Shown: piece after piece, positions 24,537 to 32,993 of the stretch
How positions within the stretch are numbered: the stretch's first letter is position 1
How the letters are laid out: each line of letters begins with the position of its first letter
Source: Acidobacteriota bacterium
GTDB lineage: Bacteria; Acidobacteriota; Terriglobia; Versatilivoradales; Versatilivoraceae
Assembly (NCBI GenBank): GCA_028875575.1
Contig: JAPPDF010000072.1
Coordinates: 1-40,547, forward strand
Reading direction: 5' to 3'
DNA length: 40,547 bases
Position numbers and translations under genes: made by a program
The notes under the pieces: generated by a model
Told to the model about the DNA's origin: nothing
Seen by the model: the letters and a program-made list of their open reading frames with translations, nothing else
The model's database searches: none

Positions 24537-27082
24537 GGCCTCGTAATGAACTCGTCCAGGTTGAGCAGGACGCGGGAAGCAGCCACCCAGGAGGCCAGCG
24601 AGGGAGCATGGTCGCTCCCGGCGGTTTCGCCGGTGACCTGGTGGGCATCAGTAGGGCGAATGCCGAAGTCGTCGCGCATGTGGGTCAGGAAGGATTGCAG
24701 CCGTCCCTCTTCTTCCGCATTCGGGAGTCGAGCCAATGAGCGCTCGAAAGCGTAGCGGATGCGTTGGGACCGGGTTGAGCCACCCCGTGCGACCGTAATC
24801 CGGGCAAAGGCTCGGGAAAACTCCGTCTGGGTCTGATCGTTGAGAAGAGTCAGTGCCTGCAGTGGTGTGTTGGAGCGGTTGCGGCGCGTCTCGGTGGACT
24901 GAGCGTTGGGGGCGTCGAAGGTGGTCAGGCCCGGAAAGGCAGCCGAGCGACGAAAGAAGGTGTACATGCCGCGGCGGTAGCGGTTGGGTCCCTCTTCGGT
25001 CTTCCACTTGCGGTTGACCTGGGTGAACTGACCCGACCCTTCGGGTTGAGGGGGGAACACACTCGGGCCTCCAAGGGTGGAAACCAGCAGGCCGGACGTG
25101 GCCAGGGCGGCATCCCGGATTATCTCGGCCTCCAGGCGCAGGCGGTTCTGCCGGGCCAGAAGCCGGTTTCCCGGGTCGACTTCCGACAACTCGGGCCGCG
25201 CTTCCGATGACTGCCGGTAGGTCGCCGAGGTGACGATCAGTCGGTGCATCGCCTTCACGTTCCAATCCCGGCGTACAAACTCCGAGGCCAGCCAGTCCAG
25301 CAGCCGCGGATGGCTGGGCGGCGTTCCCTGCGACCCGAAGTCGGCCTCGGTTTCGACCAACCCCAAACCGAAATAGCGTTGCCACATGCGGTTGACCGTC
25401 ACCCTGGCCGTCAGCGGATTGTCCGGTGACACCAGCCAGCGTGCCAGATCGAGGCGGTTGAGTTTCCGGCCGCCGGTCAGTCCGGGAAGAACGTCGGGAG
25501 TGCCCGGGTCAACCGTCTCTCCTCTCTGGGTAAAGTCACCGGAGAGGTGGATGTAGGCGGTACGCGGCTCGGGCAACTCCCGCATGATCAGGGCTGCATC
25601 GAGCGTGGGTTCAGCCTCTTGAAGGGTTCGCAGCCCCTCCCGGCGGGCCTGCCAGGCAGGGTCTTGCGCAAAAAAGAAGAGGTCCAGCACGCGTCTTTGG
25701 TAGATGTTTCGCCGCTCCGGCAGAATCTCGAGGGATTCCCGGATTTGCGGCGCAATCGAGGCCCGCTCCTCCGGGGGAAGTCCTTCTTCCCAGTTGTCCA
25801 GGGTTTCTTCCAGCTTGACCTGGTAATCCTTCAACTCCTTCTCCAGGATCGATCTCTGCTGTCGTAGCGCTTCCCGTCGTGCGAACTCTTCGGGCTTCCC
25901 GAACTCGAGCATCGGGTCCAGCTTGCGCTGGTTTTTTTGCTCGACGGAGACTTCACCCCCCAGCTCGTCGATGTTGTTGAAGAAGGCATAGAGCCGGTAG
26001 AAGTCCTTCTGCGAGATCGGGTCGAACTTGTGGTCGTGGCAGCGGGCGCACCCCACCGTCAGTCCCAGGAATGCCTCGCCGGTGGTGCTGACCCGATCCA
26101 CCACGGCTTCCACGCGGTATTGCTCGAAGTCGATGCCGCCCTCTTCGTTGATCATGGTGTTGCGGTGAAAACCCGTGGCGACCAGTTGATCCCGGGTTGG
26201 ATCGGGAAGAAGGTCACCGGCGAGCTGCTCCGTCACGAAGCGGTCGAAGGGCATGTCCTGGTTGAGCGCGTCGATCACCCAATCGCGGTATTTCCACATG
26301 GGACGGTTGCCGTCGCTGGAGTAACCGTTGGAGTCGGCATAGCGAGCGATGTCGAGCCAGTGGCGTCCCCAACGCTCTCCGAAATGGGGGGAATCCAGCA
26401 AACGATTCACCAAGCGCTCGTAGGCGCCGGGCCCGGTATCGGCCAGGAACTCTGCAATTTCCCGGGGAGTCGGCGGCAGGCCGATCAGATCGAGGCTGAC
26501 CCGGCGAATGAGCGTCCGCCGGTCGGCTGCGGGCGAAGGCGTGAGTCGACTGGCTTCCAGCCGGGCCAGAACGAAGCGGTCGATGGGGCTGCGGACCCAT
26601 TCTTCGTCCTTCACCGGGGGAGGCTCGTTCTGTCTTGGCGGTTGAAAGGCCCAATGGGAAGGCCCGGCGCGCTGGGTGTCCTCTCCGGCCTCCACGCCCC
26701 AGGGAGCTCCGGTCTGGATCCAACGGGTCAACACAGCCACCTCGCGGCTCTGCAACGGTCCGGCCGGCGGCATCTTCAGCTCGCCCGTTCGGCGGAGGGC
26801 CTGAACCAGAAGGCTGCGGCCCGGTTCCCCGGGGACGACGGCAGCCCCACGCTCGCCACCCAGCAGGGCCGACTCGCGCGACTCCAGAGAAAGCCCGCTC
26901 ATTCTGGTCTGGCTGTTATGACAGCCCAGACAATGCCTGGCCAGCAGCGGTCGCACACTCTCCTCAAAGAACCGCTTTTCCTCCAGGCTCGCCTGAGCGA
27001 CGACGAACCGGGGCGCCGTCAGACACAGCACCATCAGAGCAAGCCGAAACAGCATCGATCGGGGTGTCTTGTGCACAGTCAT
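24533..27082 (-). CDS. PSCyt1 / DUF1549 / DUF1553 protein
   Basis: An 849-residue exported protein. From the ATG at 27082 (MTVHKTPRSMLF) there is a clear signal peptide ending VVAQA; the upstream start at 27169 would place it internally. Domains in order: a cytochrome-like PSCyt1 domain with a c-type heme motif (HCLGCH); DUF1549 (SPIDRFVLARLEASRLTPSP, then LDLIGLPPTPREI and WGRHWLDIARYADSNGY); and C-terminal DUF1553 (PDNPLTARVTVNRMWQRYFG, then ATYRQSS). A Glu/Gln-rich coiled segment lies between them. It is coupled to the downstream DUF1501 gene. The family suggests a periplasmic or surface redox-linked function; the substrate is unknown. Confidence 0.93.
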   Translation of the reverse strand: MTVHKTPRSMLFRLALMVLCLTAPRFVVAQASLEEKRFFEESVRPLLARHCLGCHNSQTRMSGLSLESRESALLGGERGAAVVPGEPGRSLLVQALRRTGELKMPPAGPLQSREVAVLTRWIQTGAPWGVEAGEDTQRAGPSHWAFQPPRQNEPPPVKDEEWVRSPIDRFVLARLEASRLTPSPAADRRTLIRRVSLDLIGLPPTPREIAEFLADTGPGAYERLVNRLLDSPHFGERWGRHWLDIARYADSNGYSSDGNRPMWKYRDWVIDALNQDMPFDRFVTEQLAGDLLPDPTRDQLVATGFHRNTMINEEGGIDFEQYRVEAVVDRVSTTGEAFLGLTVGCARCHDHKFDPISQKDFYRLYAFFNNIDELGGEVSVEQKNQRKLDPMLEFGKPEEFARREALRQQRSILEKELKDYQVKLEETLDNWEEGLPPEERASIAPQIRESLEILPERRNIYQRRVLDLFFFAQDPAWQARREGLRTLQEAEPTLDAALIMRELPEPRTAYIHLSGDFTQRGETVDPGTPDVLPGLTGGRKLNRLDLARWLVSPDNPLTARVTVNRMWQRYFGLGLVETEADFGSQGTPPSHPRLLDWLASEFVRRDWNVKAMHRLIVTSATYRQSSEARPELSEVDPGNRLLARQNRLRLEAEIIRDAALATSGLLVSTLGGPSVFPPQPEGSGQFTQVNRKWKTEEGPNRYRRGMYTFFRRSAAFPGLTTFDAPNAQSTETRRNRSNTPLQALTLLNDQTQTEFSRAFARITVARGGSTRSQRIRYAFERSLARLPNAEEEGRLQSFLTHMRDDFGIRPTDAHQVTGETAGSDHAPSLASWVAASRVLLNLDEFITRP

Positions 27083-27134
27083 TGCCTCAATGTTGCGTGG
27101 GGCGCTGCTGTCGGTTATCGGGCCCCCGCCTGCA

Positions 27135-27164
27135 GGACGGATCATACGAGAGTGAAACAAGGGA
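27135..27164 (+). repeat. 30-bp interspersed repeat, copy 1
   Basis: GGACGGATCATAC followed by GAGAGTGAAACAAGGGA recurs at 40420-40447 with two single-base gaps. It lies just upstream of the DUF1549/DUF1553 gene. Function unknown. Confidence 0.6.
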
Positions 27165-27223
27165 TTCATATTGGCTATCGCGAGCAGGCGCCACGTCCCA
27201 TTAAACCGGTTTTCTATCTATTG

Positions 27224-27376
27224 AACATCGATGCACAGGATGCACAGGATTAGCAGGACGAGAGCTTCCTGCACCAGAAGCCGGCTCGGGCGATAATCCG
27301 GTGCGGATTCGCGGATGTCCAGGACTGCAAGCCCGCCGTCTCCAGAAAAATCCTGTGCATCCTGTGCATCGATGTT
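27224..27376. repeat. 153-bp element with perfect 28-bp inverted ends
   Basis: Bases 27224-27251 and 27349-27376 are exact reverse complements. Each arm contains ATCGATGCACAGGATGCACA, that is, tandem GATGCACAG units. The 97-bp centre shows no gene. The element lies in the 635-bp gap between the ubiE stop and the DUF1549/DUF1553 start, which has no gene but also carries two other repeats. Confidence 0.85.
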
Positions 27377-27538
27377 AATAATTCATGCAAATCACGATGC
27401 GATGGGAAGCGCCCCCTACTGGCTTCGCCGCGGTCCTTGTTGCCCCTTCGCGGACGAATCCTTTTTGTGCCTTGCGTCCTTCGTTGACCCCTGTTTAGAC
27501 CTTTAGCGCATCCCTCGTGAGCCTTCTCCAACCCCTTG

Positions 27539-27586
27539 GTGGCCCTTCGTAGTCCTTCGTGTAACTTTGTGGATCACTCTTTTTTT
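27539..27586 (-). repeat. CACGAAGG-type interspersed repeat, second copy
   Basis: Reverse-complement copy of the unit at 11419-11465: the T-run, GATCACTC, then CTTCGTG units. More degenerate units (CCTTGCGTCCTTCGTTG and similar) extend left to about 27440. Downstream of ubiE. Confidence 0.75.
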
Positions 27587-27717
27587 GTTGTTTCAGGCAA
27601 GCGACCGAAGTCATACCGACAACCCCAGGGACTAAAGAGTTGCTCTTGGAGTTCCCCAGGCACCGTAGACTGTCGTTGAATCTTGCAAGGGTGCATTATA
27701 CACCCCGCCGGCACGGG

Positions 27718-28443
27718 TCACACCGCCGACTTCCCATGTTTGATTCCCCAGTGCAGAGCGGCAATCCCGCCACTGAGATTGCGGAAGGAGACCTTGGCGA
27801 AACCCGCTTCCTTCATCAGTCGGCAGAGTCGGGCTTGGTCGGGAAAGTCCTGCACCGAGTCGTGCAGATATCGATAAGCGGTGCCGTGCCCGGAGATGCC
27901 CTGGCCGATCCTGGGCAGAATCCACAGGAAGTAAAGCTGGAAGAGCCAGTTGAAGAGTGGACGCGTGGGCCGTGAGAATTCCAGAACCACGATCCGGCCC
28001 TCGGGTTTCAGCACTCGCCACATCTCTCCCAGCCCTTCACTCCAGCTTTCCAGGTTGCGGAGCCCGAACGCCACGGCCAGTCCGTCAAAGGTGTCGGTCG
28101 GGAAGGGCAGCCTCAGAGCATCGGCTTCCAGGAGCTGGACCCGTTGCTGCAGTCTCCGCTTGGCGAGTTTCTCGCGGCCCAGCTTCAGCATGGGGTGACT
28201 GAAGTCCGAACCCACGATTCGAGCCGATCCCTGTTTGGCCATTTCCACGAGCAGGTCTCCGGTGCCGCAGCAGAGGTCCAGGCAGAGGGCCTGCCGGTCC
28301 TCCAGCGGGTGGGTCAGCAGGGAGGCCGCCTGGCGGCGCCAGCTCCGGTCCACGTTGAGAGACAGCAAGTGGTTCAACAGATCGTAGCGGGGGGCGATCG
28401 AGGAGAACATCTGGCGGATCTGACTGGCTTGTTGACTCAACAT
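27718..28443 (-). CDS. ubiE: Ubiquinone/menaquinone biosynthesis C-methyltransferase
   Basis: SAM-dependent methyltransferase for the quinone ring (MenG/UbiE). Motifs: FSSIAPRYDLLNHLLSLNVD near the N-terminus, the SAM-binding DLCCGTGDLLVEM, and VAFGLRNLESWSEGLGEMWR; the C-terminus GGIAALHWGIKHGK is typical. The ATG at 28443 gives 241 aa and the family start (MLSQQ). An in-frame ATG at 28458 lies inside the TIR of repeat copy C and would add MRAPY; it has a GGTGAG just upstream. Either way, the translation-initiation region lies in or against the repeat. aroB is upstream on the same strand across the element. Whether the quinone is menaquinone cannot be seen here. Confidence 0.94.
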   Translation of the reverse strand: MLSQQASQIRQMFSSIAPRYDLLNHLLSLNVDRSWRRQAASLLTHPLEDRQALCLDLCCGTGDLLVEMAKQGSARIVGSDFSHPMLKLGREKLAKRRLQQRVQLLEADALRLPFPTDTFDGLAVAFGLRNLESWSEGLGEMWRVLKPEGRIVVLEFSRPTRPLFNWLFQLYFLWILPRIGQGISGHGTAYRYLHDSVQDFPDQARLCRLMKEAGFAKVSFRNLSGGIAALHWGIKHGKSAV

Positions 28444-28449
28444 GTAGGG

Positions 28450-28694
28450 AGCCCGCATCTCTCACCAGGCCGCTGAATACATCTTGGAGCGCCGTTGGTA
28501 TTCAGCACTTGATCGAATCGATTGTGAGTTCTTGCGAAACCAGACGGCGCTGAGCGTGCCCTGGCTGGTTCTTTTCCCCTCAGCGCGCACATGCTCGCTC
28601 GACCGTAGTAGCCGCTACGCTCTTCGCTCGCGAGCACGCGCTGAGGGGAAAATACCTGCGCCATGATCACGCCCCCTGGTGAGAAATGCGGGCT
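28450..28694 (-). repeat. TIR-bounded MITE-like repeat, copy C (intact)
   Basis: A 245-bp element bounded by 20-bp TIRs (28450-28469 and 28675-28694, one mismatch), in opposite orientation to copy B. The internal hairpin has perfect 16-bp outer arms (28572-28587 and 28637-28652). A second hairpin (GCTGAATAC/GTATTCAGC) lies near the ubiE end. The outer stem differs from copy B by a paired T-A to C-G change. It overlaps the aroB stop codon and ends six bases before the ubiE ATG. Confidence 0.9.
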
Positions 28695-29788
28695 CGGCGA
28701 GACTGGCTCAGGTATTCCCGGACGACCGCTTCCACGACGTCGGGTGGGGTGTCCTCCACGATTTCCACTTCGCCGATGCGTCGGGGCAGCACGAATCGAA
28801 GACGGTGGTCGGTAAATTTCTTGTCGGAGCGCATGTGGTGGTGGATCGATTTCCAGGTGAGGTTCCCCAACGGGGGAAGTGGGGAGAGCCGTCTCAGGTC
28901 CGATTGGATGGTTTCAGCCTCGGTCGGATCGATCTTGTCCAGTTGCAACGCGATCCGGGTGGCCAGGATCATTCCGTGGCCGATGGCCTGCCCGTGGGTG
29001 AACCGCCTGTAGCGGGTGGCCGCCTCGATGGCATGGCCGAGCGTGTGACCGAAATTGAGCACCATGCGGGCCTGGCTTTCCCGTTCATCCCCGGAGACGA
29101 CGGCGGCCTTGATTTCGACGCAGCGGACAATCATTCTGGCCAGTCCGACTCTGTCCCGGCCAGGATAGCTCCGGTGCTGCCGAACCACCCGGTCGTAGAG
29201 CTTGCGGTCGGCAATCACGCCGTACTTGATGGCTTCAAAGAGTCCCGAGTCCAGCTCCTGGCGGGGCAGCGTGAGAAGCAGTTCCGGGTCGACCAGGACG
29301 GCCCGGGGCTGATAAAAGGCGCCCACGAGGTTTTTCCCCGTGCTGAGATTGACCCCGGTCTTGCCTCCGATGGCGCTGTCGATCTGGGCCACCAGAGTGG
29401 TGGGAACCTGAATGTAGGGCAATCCGCGCAGGTAGCTGGCGGCCGCGAATCCGGCCACGTCCCCAACCACGCCTCCCCCCAGCGCGACCACGGGGGTGCG
29501 GCGGTTGACACCCAGCCCGGCCAGCCTCTTGTAGATCGATTCCAGCGTGGACAAGGTCTTGAAGCGCTCCCCATCCGGAATCTCCAGGACCTCGTGAGGC
29601 AATCCCGCCTCGGTTAACGACCGCTGCAGGGCCTCTCCATGCAAGTCCAGGATTCGCCGGCTTGAAACCACTACCAGCCTGGCTGCGGATCTCCAGGGAT
29701 GGAGAAGGCTCCCGACCTTGGACAGCAGGCCGTTTTCGATGTAGATCCGATACCCTCTATCGGCCAGGTTCAGGGGTACGATCTTCAT
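28667..29788 (-). CDS. aroB: 3-dehydroquinate synthase
   Basis: Second shikimate-pathway enzyme, NAD- and metal-dependent cyclisation of DAHP. Motifs present: IPDGERFKTL, ALGGGVVGDVAGFAAASYLRG, the string QVPTTLVAQIDSAIGGKTGV, GKNLVGAFYQP, FEAIKYGVI and NFGHTLGHAIEAAT with the metal-binding histidines. Length 373 aa. The last eight residues (ARISHQGA) and the TGA stop are encoded by the TIR and first bases of repeat copy C; the family would be expected to end near YLSQSR. Loss of the native stop and a short extension is inferred. ubiE lies downstream. Confidence 0.95.
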   Translation of the reverse strand: MKIVPLNLADRGYRIYIENGLLSKVGSLLHPWRSAARLVVVSSRRILDLHGEALQRSLTEAGLPHEVLEIPDGERFKTLSTLESIYKRLAGLGVNRRTPVVALGGGVVGDVAGFAAASYLRGLPYIQVPTTLVAQIDSAIGGKTGVNLSTGKNLVGAFYQPRAVLVDPELLLTLPRQELDSGLFEAIKYGVIADRKLYDRVVRQHRSYPGRDRVGLARMIVRCVEIKAAVVSGDERESQARMVLNFGHTLGHAIEAATRYRRFTHGQAIGHGMILATRIALQLDKIDPTEAETIQSDLRRLSPLPPLGNLTWKSIHHHMRSDKKFTDHRLRFVLPRRIGEVEIVEDTPPDVVEAVVREYLSQSRRARISHQGA

Positions 29789-29896
29789 GATGAAGTTCCC
29801 GTGGAACCGTTCGTGGGTGGGACGGGTCCCGGTCCGGCCGGCACCATGATTCTCGGACCGCGGCTCGCCGGTTGCCGGGTCAGGTCGCCCACCCGA

Positions 29897-30289
29897 TCAG
29901 GAAGGGGTCTTCCCGGCGGCCTCCCACTTGAGGTATCGCCTGAGATCGTTGCGAATCGAATTGACAATCAGAGCCAGGATGCCGGCGTCATCCAGGAATC
30001 CTATGCCCGGAATCACATCGGGAGAGATGTCGATCGGGTTCAGGAAATAAAGGATCCCCGCCAGCGCCAGGACGAGCGATTTCCAGGGGAGAGGCCGGTA
30101 CTCTCCACTGGACCAGGCCGCAACCAGCCGGCAGAGAGCCAGAAGGTCGACCCAGACCATGAGCAGCCAGCGTCTGTTTCGGTAGGCCTTGGTCAGGGCG
30201 TCTCGCACCAGCCGCCCCACGCGGCTCCGATCGGAGGCGACCTTCCCGGCTTCTGCCGCGGCAGTTTCAAAGCTGCTCGAGTCACCCAT
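29897..30289 (-). CDS. DUF1232 (YkvA-like) membrane protein
   Basis: A 130-residue small membrane protein. The signature ILYFLNPIDISPDVIPGIGFLDDAGIL (residues about 79-105) defines DUF1232. A hydrophobic segment (WLLMVWVDLLALCRLVAAW) precedes it. The start ATG has GGAGAGG just upstream. Function is not known for the family. It is divergent from pcm, and aroB begins about 110 bp downstream on the same strand, so it may be co-transcribed with aroB. Confidence 0.85.
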   Translation of the reverse strand: MGDSSSFETAAAEAGKVASDRSRVGRLVRDALTKAYRNRRWLLMVWVDLLALCRLVAAWSSGEYRPLPWKSLVLALAGILYFLNPIDISPDVIPGIGFLDDAGILALIVNSIRNDLRRYLKWEAAGKTPS

Positions 30290-30309
30290 CGCCTCTCCAT
30301 TCCCCAGGC

Positions 30310-30336
30310 GGGCCCGACCGGGCCCTGTGCTACAAT
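30310..30336 (+). promoter_or_regulatory. Possible pcm promoter with GGGCCC dyad
   Basis: TACAAT at 30331-30336 is a good -10 candidate between the divergent DUF1232 and pcm genes. No convincing -35 is seen. GGGCCC-GACC-GGGCCC (30310-30325) directly precedes it and could be an operator or hairpin. Weak evidence. Confidence 0.3.
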
Positions 30337-30392
30337 CGCTGACGACCCTCCTGAGACCTCATGTCTGCAGCAGGATTTTACCACCGGGTGTC

Positions 30393-31076
30393 GTGGCTTT
30401 CCTAAACCGTGGCCGAAAAGCTCTGACCGAGTCATCCTACCGGCTCCTCCGGGAGCGCATGGTGGAGGAACAAATCCTGGTGCGGGGAATCACCAGTCCA
30501 GGGGTTCTCCAGGTCATGCGGGAGGTTCCTCGCCACTGTTTCGTGCCGGGTGCGCACCGCGAACAGGCTTATGAAGACCGCCCCCTGCCCATTGGCAACC
30601 AACAGACGATCTCTCAGCCCTACATCGTGGCGCTGATGACCGATCTGGCTCAGGTGGACCGGGAGGCGGTAGTTCTGGAGGTCGGAGCCGGATCGGGTTA
30701 CCAGGCCGCCGTCCTGGCCCGGCTTGCCCGGCAGGTGTTTGCCCTGGAGCACGTGGCCCCATTGGCGTCCCGCGCCGGCAGTCGCCTGAAGGAGTTGAAC
30801 ATTCACAACGTGGAAGTCGGAATCGGAGACGGCTATCTGGGCTGGCCTGAACACCAGCCCTATGACGCGATTCTGGCTTCGGCAGCTATCGATCATGTGC
30901 CTCAGGCCCTGTTGGATCAGTTGAAACCCGAGGGCCGGATCGTGCTTCCACTGGCCAGAGGCTTCGACTGCCAAGTGCTGGTAGTGGTGCAAAAGAGTCG
31001 GGACGGGAGGAAAATGGAGCGGGAAGTCATTCCGGTTCGCTTCGTTCCCTTCGTCACATCGGGAACGTCGGGGTAG
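30393..31076 (+). CDS. pcm: Protein-L-isoaspartate O-methyltransferase
   Basis: Repairs damaged proteins by methylating L-isoaspartyl residues. Motifs: MREVPRHCFVPG, PLPIGNQQTISQPYIVALMT (substrate region), VVLEVGAGSGYQAAVLA (SAM binding), and PYDAILASAAIDHVPQALLDQL. A GTG at 30393 gives 227 aa and about 22 residues before the conserved MVEEQI; the ATG at 30459 is an alternative. The open frame further upstream runs opposite the DUF1232 gene and is unlikely to be translated. About 120 bp follow before the Sel1-repeat gene. Confidence 0.92.
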   Translation: MAFLNRGRKALTESSYRLLRERMVEEQILVRGITSPGVLQVMREVPRHCFVPGAHREQAYEDRPLPIGNQQTISQPYIVALMTDLAQVDREAVVLEVGAGSGYQAAVLARLARQVFALEHVAPLASRAGSRLKELNIHNVEVGIGDGYLGWPEHQPYDAILASAAIDHVPQALLDQLKPEGRIVLPLARGFDCQVLVVVQKSRDGRKMEREVIPVRFVPFVTSGTSG

Positions 31077-31194
31077 CCGGGTGCGTTGACCGGTGCCGAG
31101 GTAACCGCTCCAGGGAAGGACTTGCCGGCATTGGAGAAATCTCGGTTCTCGAGGCTGGTTTGCGCCGAAAGCGAGCTGGATGGGAGGGATGTCC

Positions 31195-31914
31195 ATGAGG
31201 AGAAAACCGATGTTGATCAGGATAGGGATGCTGCTGACCCTTGGACTACTGCTCCCGGGCATGGCCGGGTTGGGAGTGCCGGAGGGAACGCCCGACGAGG
31301 ATGACGCCATCGAGTCTCTGCGGTATCGGGCCGCGCAGGGAGACATCAGCGCCCAGATGGAGCTCGCAAACAGATACGATCTGGGTGACGGCGTGCCGCG
31401 GGACGAGATAGAGGCTGCCAAATGGATTCGCCGCGCCGCCGAGAAAGGAGACGTCGCAGCCCAGATGAAGCTCGGCACCCTTTACGACCTGGGTCGCGGC
31501 GTGCTGAGAGACCTGAAGGAAGCCAGCAAATGGGTGCGACGGGCCGCCGAGCAGGGGAGTCCTGCCGGTCAACTGGCCCTGGCCATGATGTACACGGAGG
31601 GCAGGGGAGTGCGCCGTGACCGGAAGGAAGCCGTCAAGTGGTATCGGTACGCGGCCGAGCAGGGTGAGTCCAGCGCCCAGCACGCCCTTGGCCTCATCTA
31701 CAGTGTCGGCATCGGGGTGCCCAGGGACAGGATAGAAGCCTACAAGTGGTGGAGCCTGGCAGCTTCCCGTTGGGAGTCGTTCGGACGGGACCGGGATCAG
31801 TTGGCCGGGATGATGAAGCCGTCCGAGCTCGTGGAGGCCCAGCGGCGGGCACTCGAGTGGAGGCCCAAGAGTTGGGAGAAGTTGAAGGAAGAGGGGGCGA
31901 AACGGCAGCCGTGA
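31195..31914 (+). CDS. Secreted Sel1-repeat (TPR-like) protein
   Basis: A 239-residue protein with an N-terminal signal segment (IGMLLTLGLLLPGMAGLG). Four Sel1-like repeats of about 36 residues follow, built on AAxxGDxxAQxxLAxxYxxGxGVxRDxxEAxKWxRxAA; this fold mediates protein-protein contacts. The ATG at 31195 has GGAGG seven bases upstream; two earlier ATGs in frame are close alternatives. The final 35 residues are charged. The stop overlaps the GTG start of the isocitrate dehydrogenase gene (GTGA), implying coupling, although the two functions have no obvious link. Confidence 0.87.
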   Translation: MRRKPMLIRIGMLLTLGLLLPGMAGLGVPEGTPDEDDAIESLRYRAAQGDISAQMELANRYDLGDGVPRDEIEAAKWIRRAAEKGDVAAQMKLGTLYDLGRGVLRDLKEASKWVRRAAEQGSPAGQLALAMMYTEGRGVRRDRKEAVKWYRYAAEQGESSAQHALGLIYSVGIGVPRDRIEAYKWWSLAASRWESFGRDRDQLAGMMKPSELVEAQRRALEWRPKSWEKLKEEGAKRQP

Positions 31915-32915
31915 AATACAGAATCACCCTGGTTCCCGGAGACGGCATCGGGCCGGAAGTCACTACCGCCACCACCAAGGTGGTCGAGGCGGCCGGCGTC
32001 GACGTGGAGTGGGAAGTCATCGATGCAGGGGCGGTGGCCCTGGAGCGCCACGGAGCCTATCTGCCCGACAGCCTGCCGGAGTCCATTCGCCGCAACGGGG
32101 TGGCCCTGAAGGGGCCGGTGACCACGCCCATCGGCGGCGGATTCACCAGCATCAACGTCACTTTGCGACAACAGTTGCGCCTCTACGCCAACTTTCGTCC
32201 CATCCGAAACCTGCCCGAAGTCAAGACGCGGTTCGGGGATGTGGACCTGGTGGTCATCCGGGAGAACACGGAAGACCTCTATTCCGGTCTTGAGCACGTG
32301 GTGGTGCCCGGCGTGGTGGAAAGCCTGAAGATCATTACGGCCGACGCCTCAACCCGCATCGCCAGATTCGCCTTCGACTTCGCCCGCCGTAAGCGGCGCA
32401 AGAGGGTAACCGCCGTCCACAAGGCAAACATCATGAAACTGAGCGACGGTCTCTTCCTGGAGTGTGTCCGGGAGGTGGCCGGGCTCTATCCCGAAATCGA
32501 GTATGAGGAATCGATTGTCGACAACACCTGCATGCAGCTGGTGCTGGATCCCCAACAGTTCGATGTCCTCCTTCTGGAGAACCTATATGGCGACATTGTG
32601 AGCGATCTGGGCGCCGGGCTGGTGGGCGGGCTGGGCCTGGTCCCCGGCGCCAACCTGGGTGAGGATTGCGCCGTTTTCGAGCCGGTTCACGGAAGCGCTC
32701 CTTCGATTGCAGGCAAAAACCTGGCCAATCCGACGGCCATGATCCTCTCGGCGGTGCTTCTGTTCCGGCATTTGGGCGAGCTCGAAAAGGCGCAGCGGGT
32801 GCTCTCTGCCGTTGAGGCGGTTTACCGCGGGGGAGAGGCCTTGACCTCAGACCTTGGGGGAAGGGCCACCACCACCGAATTCACCGAGGCGGTAGTTCAG
32901 CATCTGGTCAATTGA
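31911..32915 (+). CDS. Isocitrate dehydrogenase, NAD-dependent type
   Basis: Member of the isocitrate/isopropylmalate dehydrogenase family, 334 aa. Motifs: LVPGDGIGPEV, NVTLRQQLRLYANFRPIRN, VVIRENTEDLYSGLEH, the YGDIVSDLGAGLVGGLGLVP metal site, and VFEPVHGSAPSIAGKNLANP. The cofactor loop HGSAPSIAGKN looks like the NAD-preferring rather than the NADP type. The close match to eukaryotic-like NAD-IDH motifs favours isocitrate as substrate; isopropylmalate or homoisocitrate is less likely. The GTG start at 31911 overlaps the Sel1 gene stop; the longer open frame upstream lies within that gene. TCA cycle role inferred. Confidence 0.9.
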   Translation: MKYRITLVPGDGIGPEVTTATTKVVEAAGVDVEWEVIDAGAVALERHGAYLPDSLPESIRRNGVALKGPVTTPIGGGFTSINVTLRQQLRLYANFRPIRNLPEVKTRFGDVDLVVIRENTEDLYSGLEHVVVPGVVESLKIITADASTRIARFAFDFARRKRRKRVTAVHKANIMKLSDGLFLECVREVAGLYPEIEYEESIVDNTCMQLVLDPQQFDVLLLENLYGDIVSDLGAGLVGGLGLVPGANLGEDCAVFEPVHGSAPSIAGKNLANPTAMILSAVLLFRHLGELEKAQRVLSAVEAVYRGGEALTSDLGGRATTTEFTEAVVQHLVN

Positions 32916-32993
32916 GGGGGCTCTGCGGGGACGGCCGAGGGGATGGACGAGGCGCCACGGCGGAAACATCGGGGAGGCGCATTCGGGCTCGAG

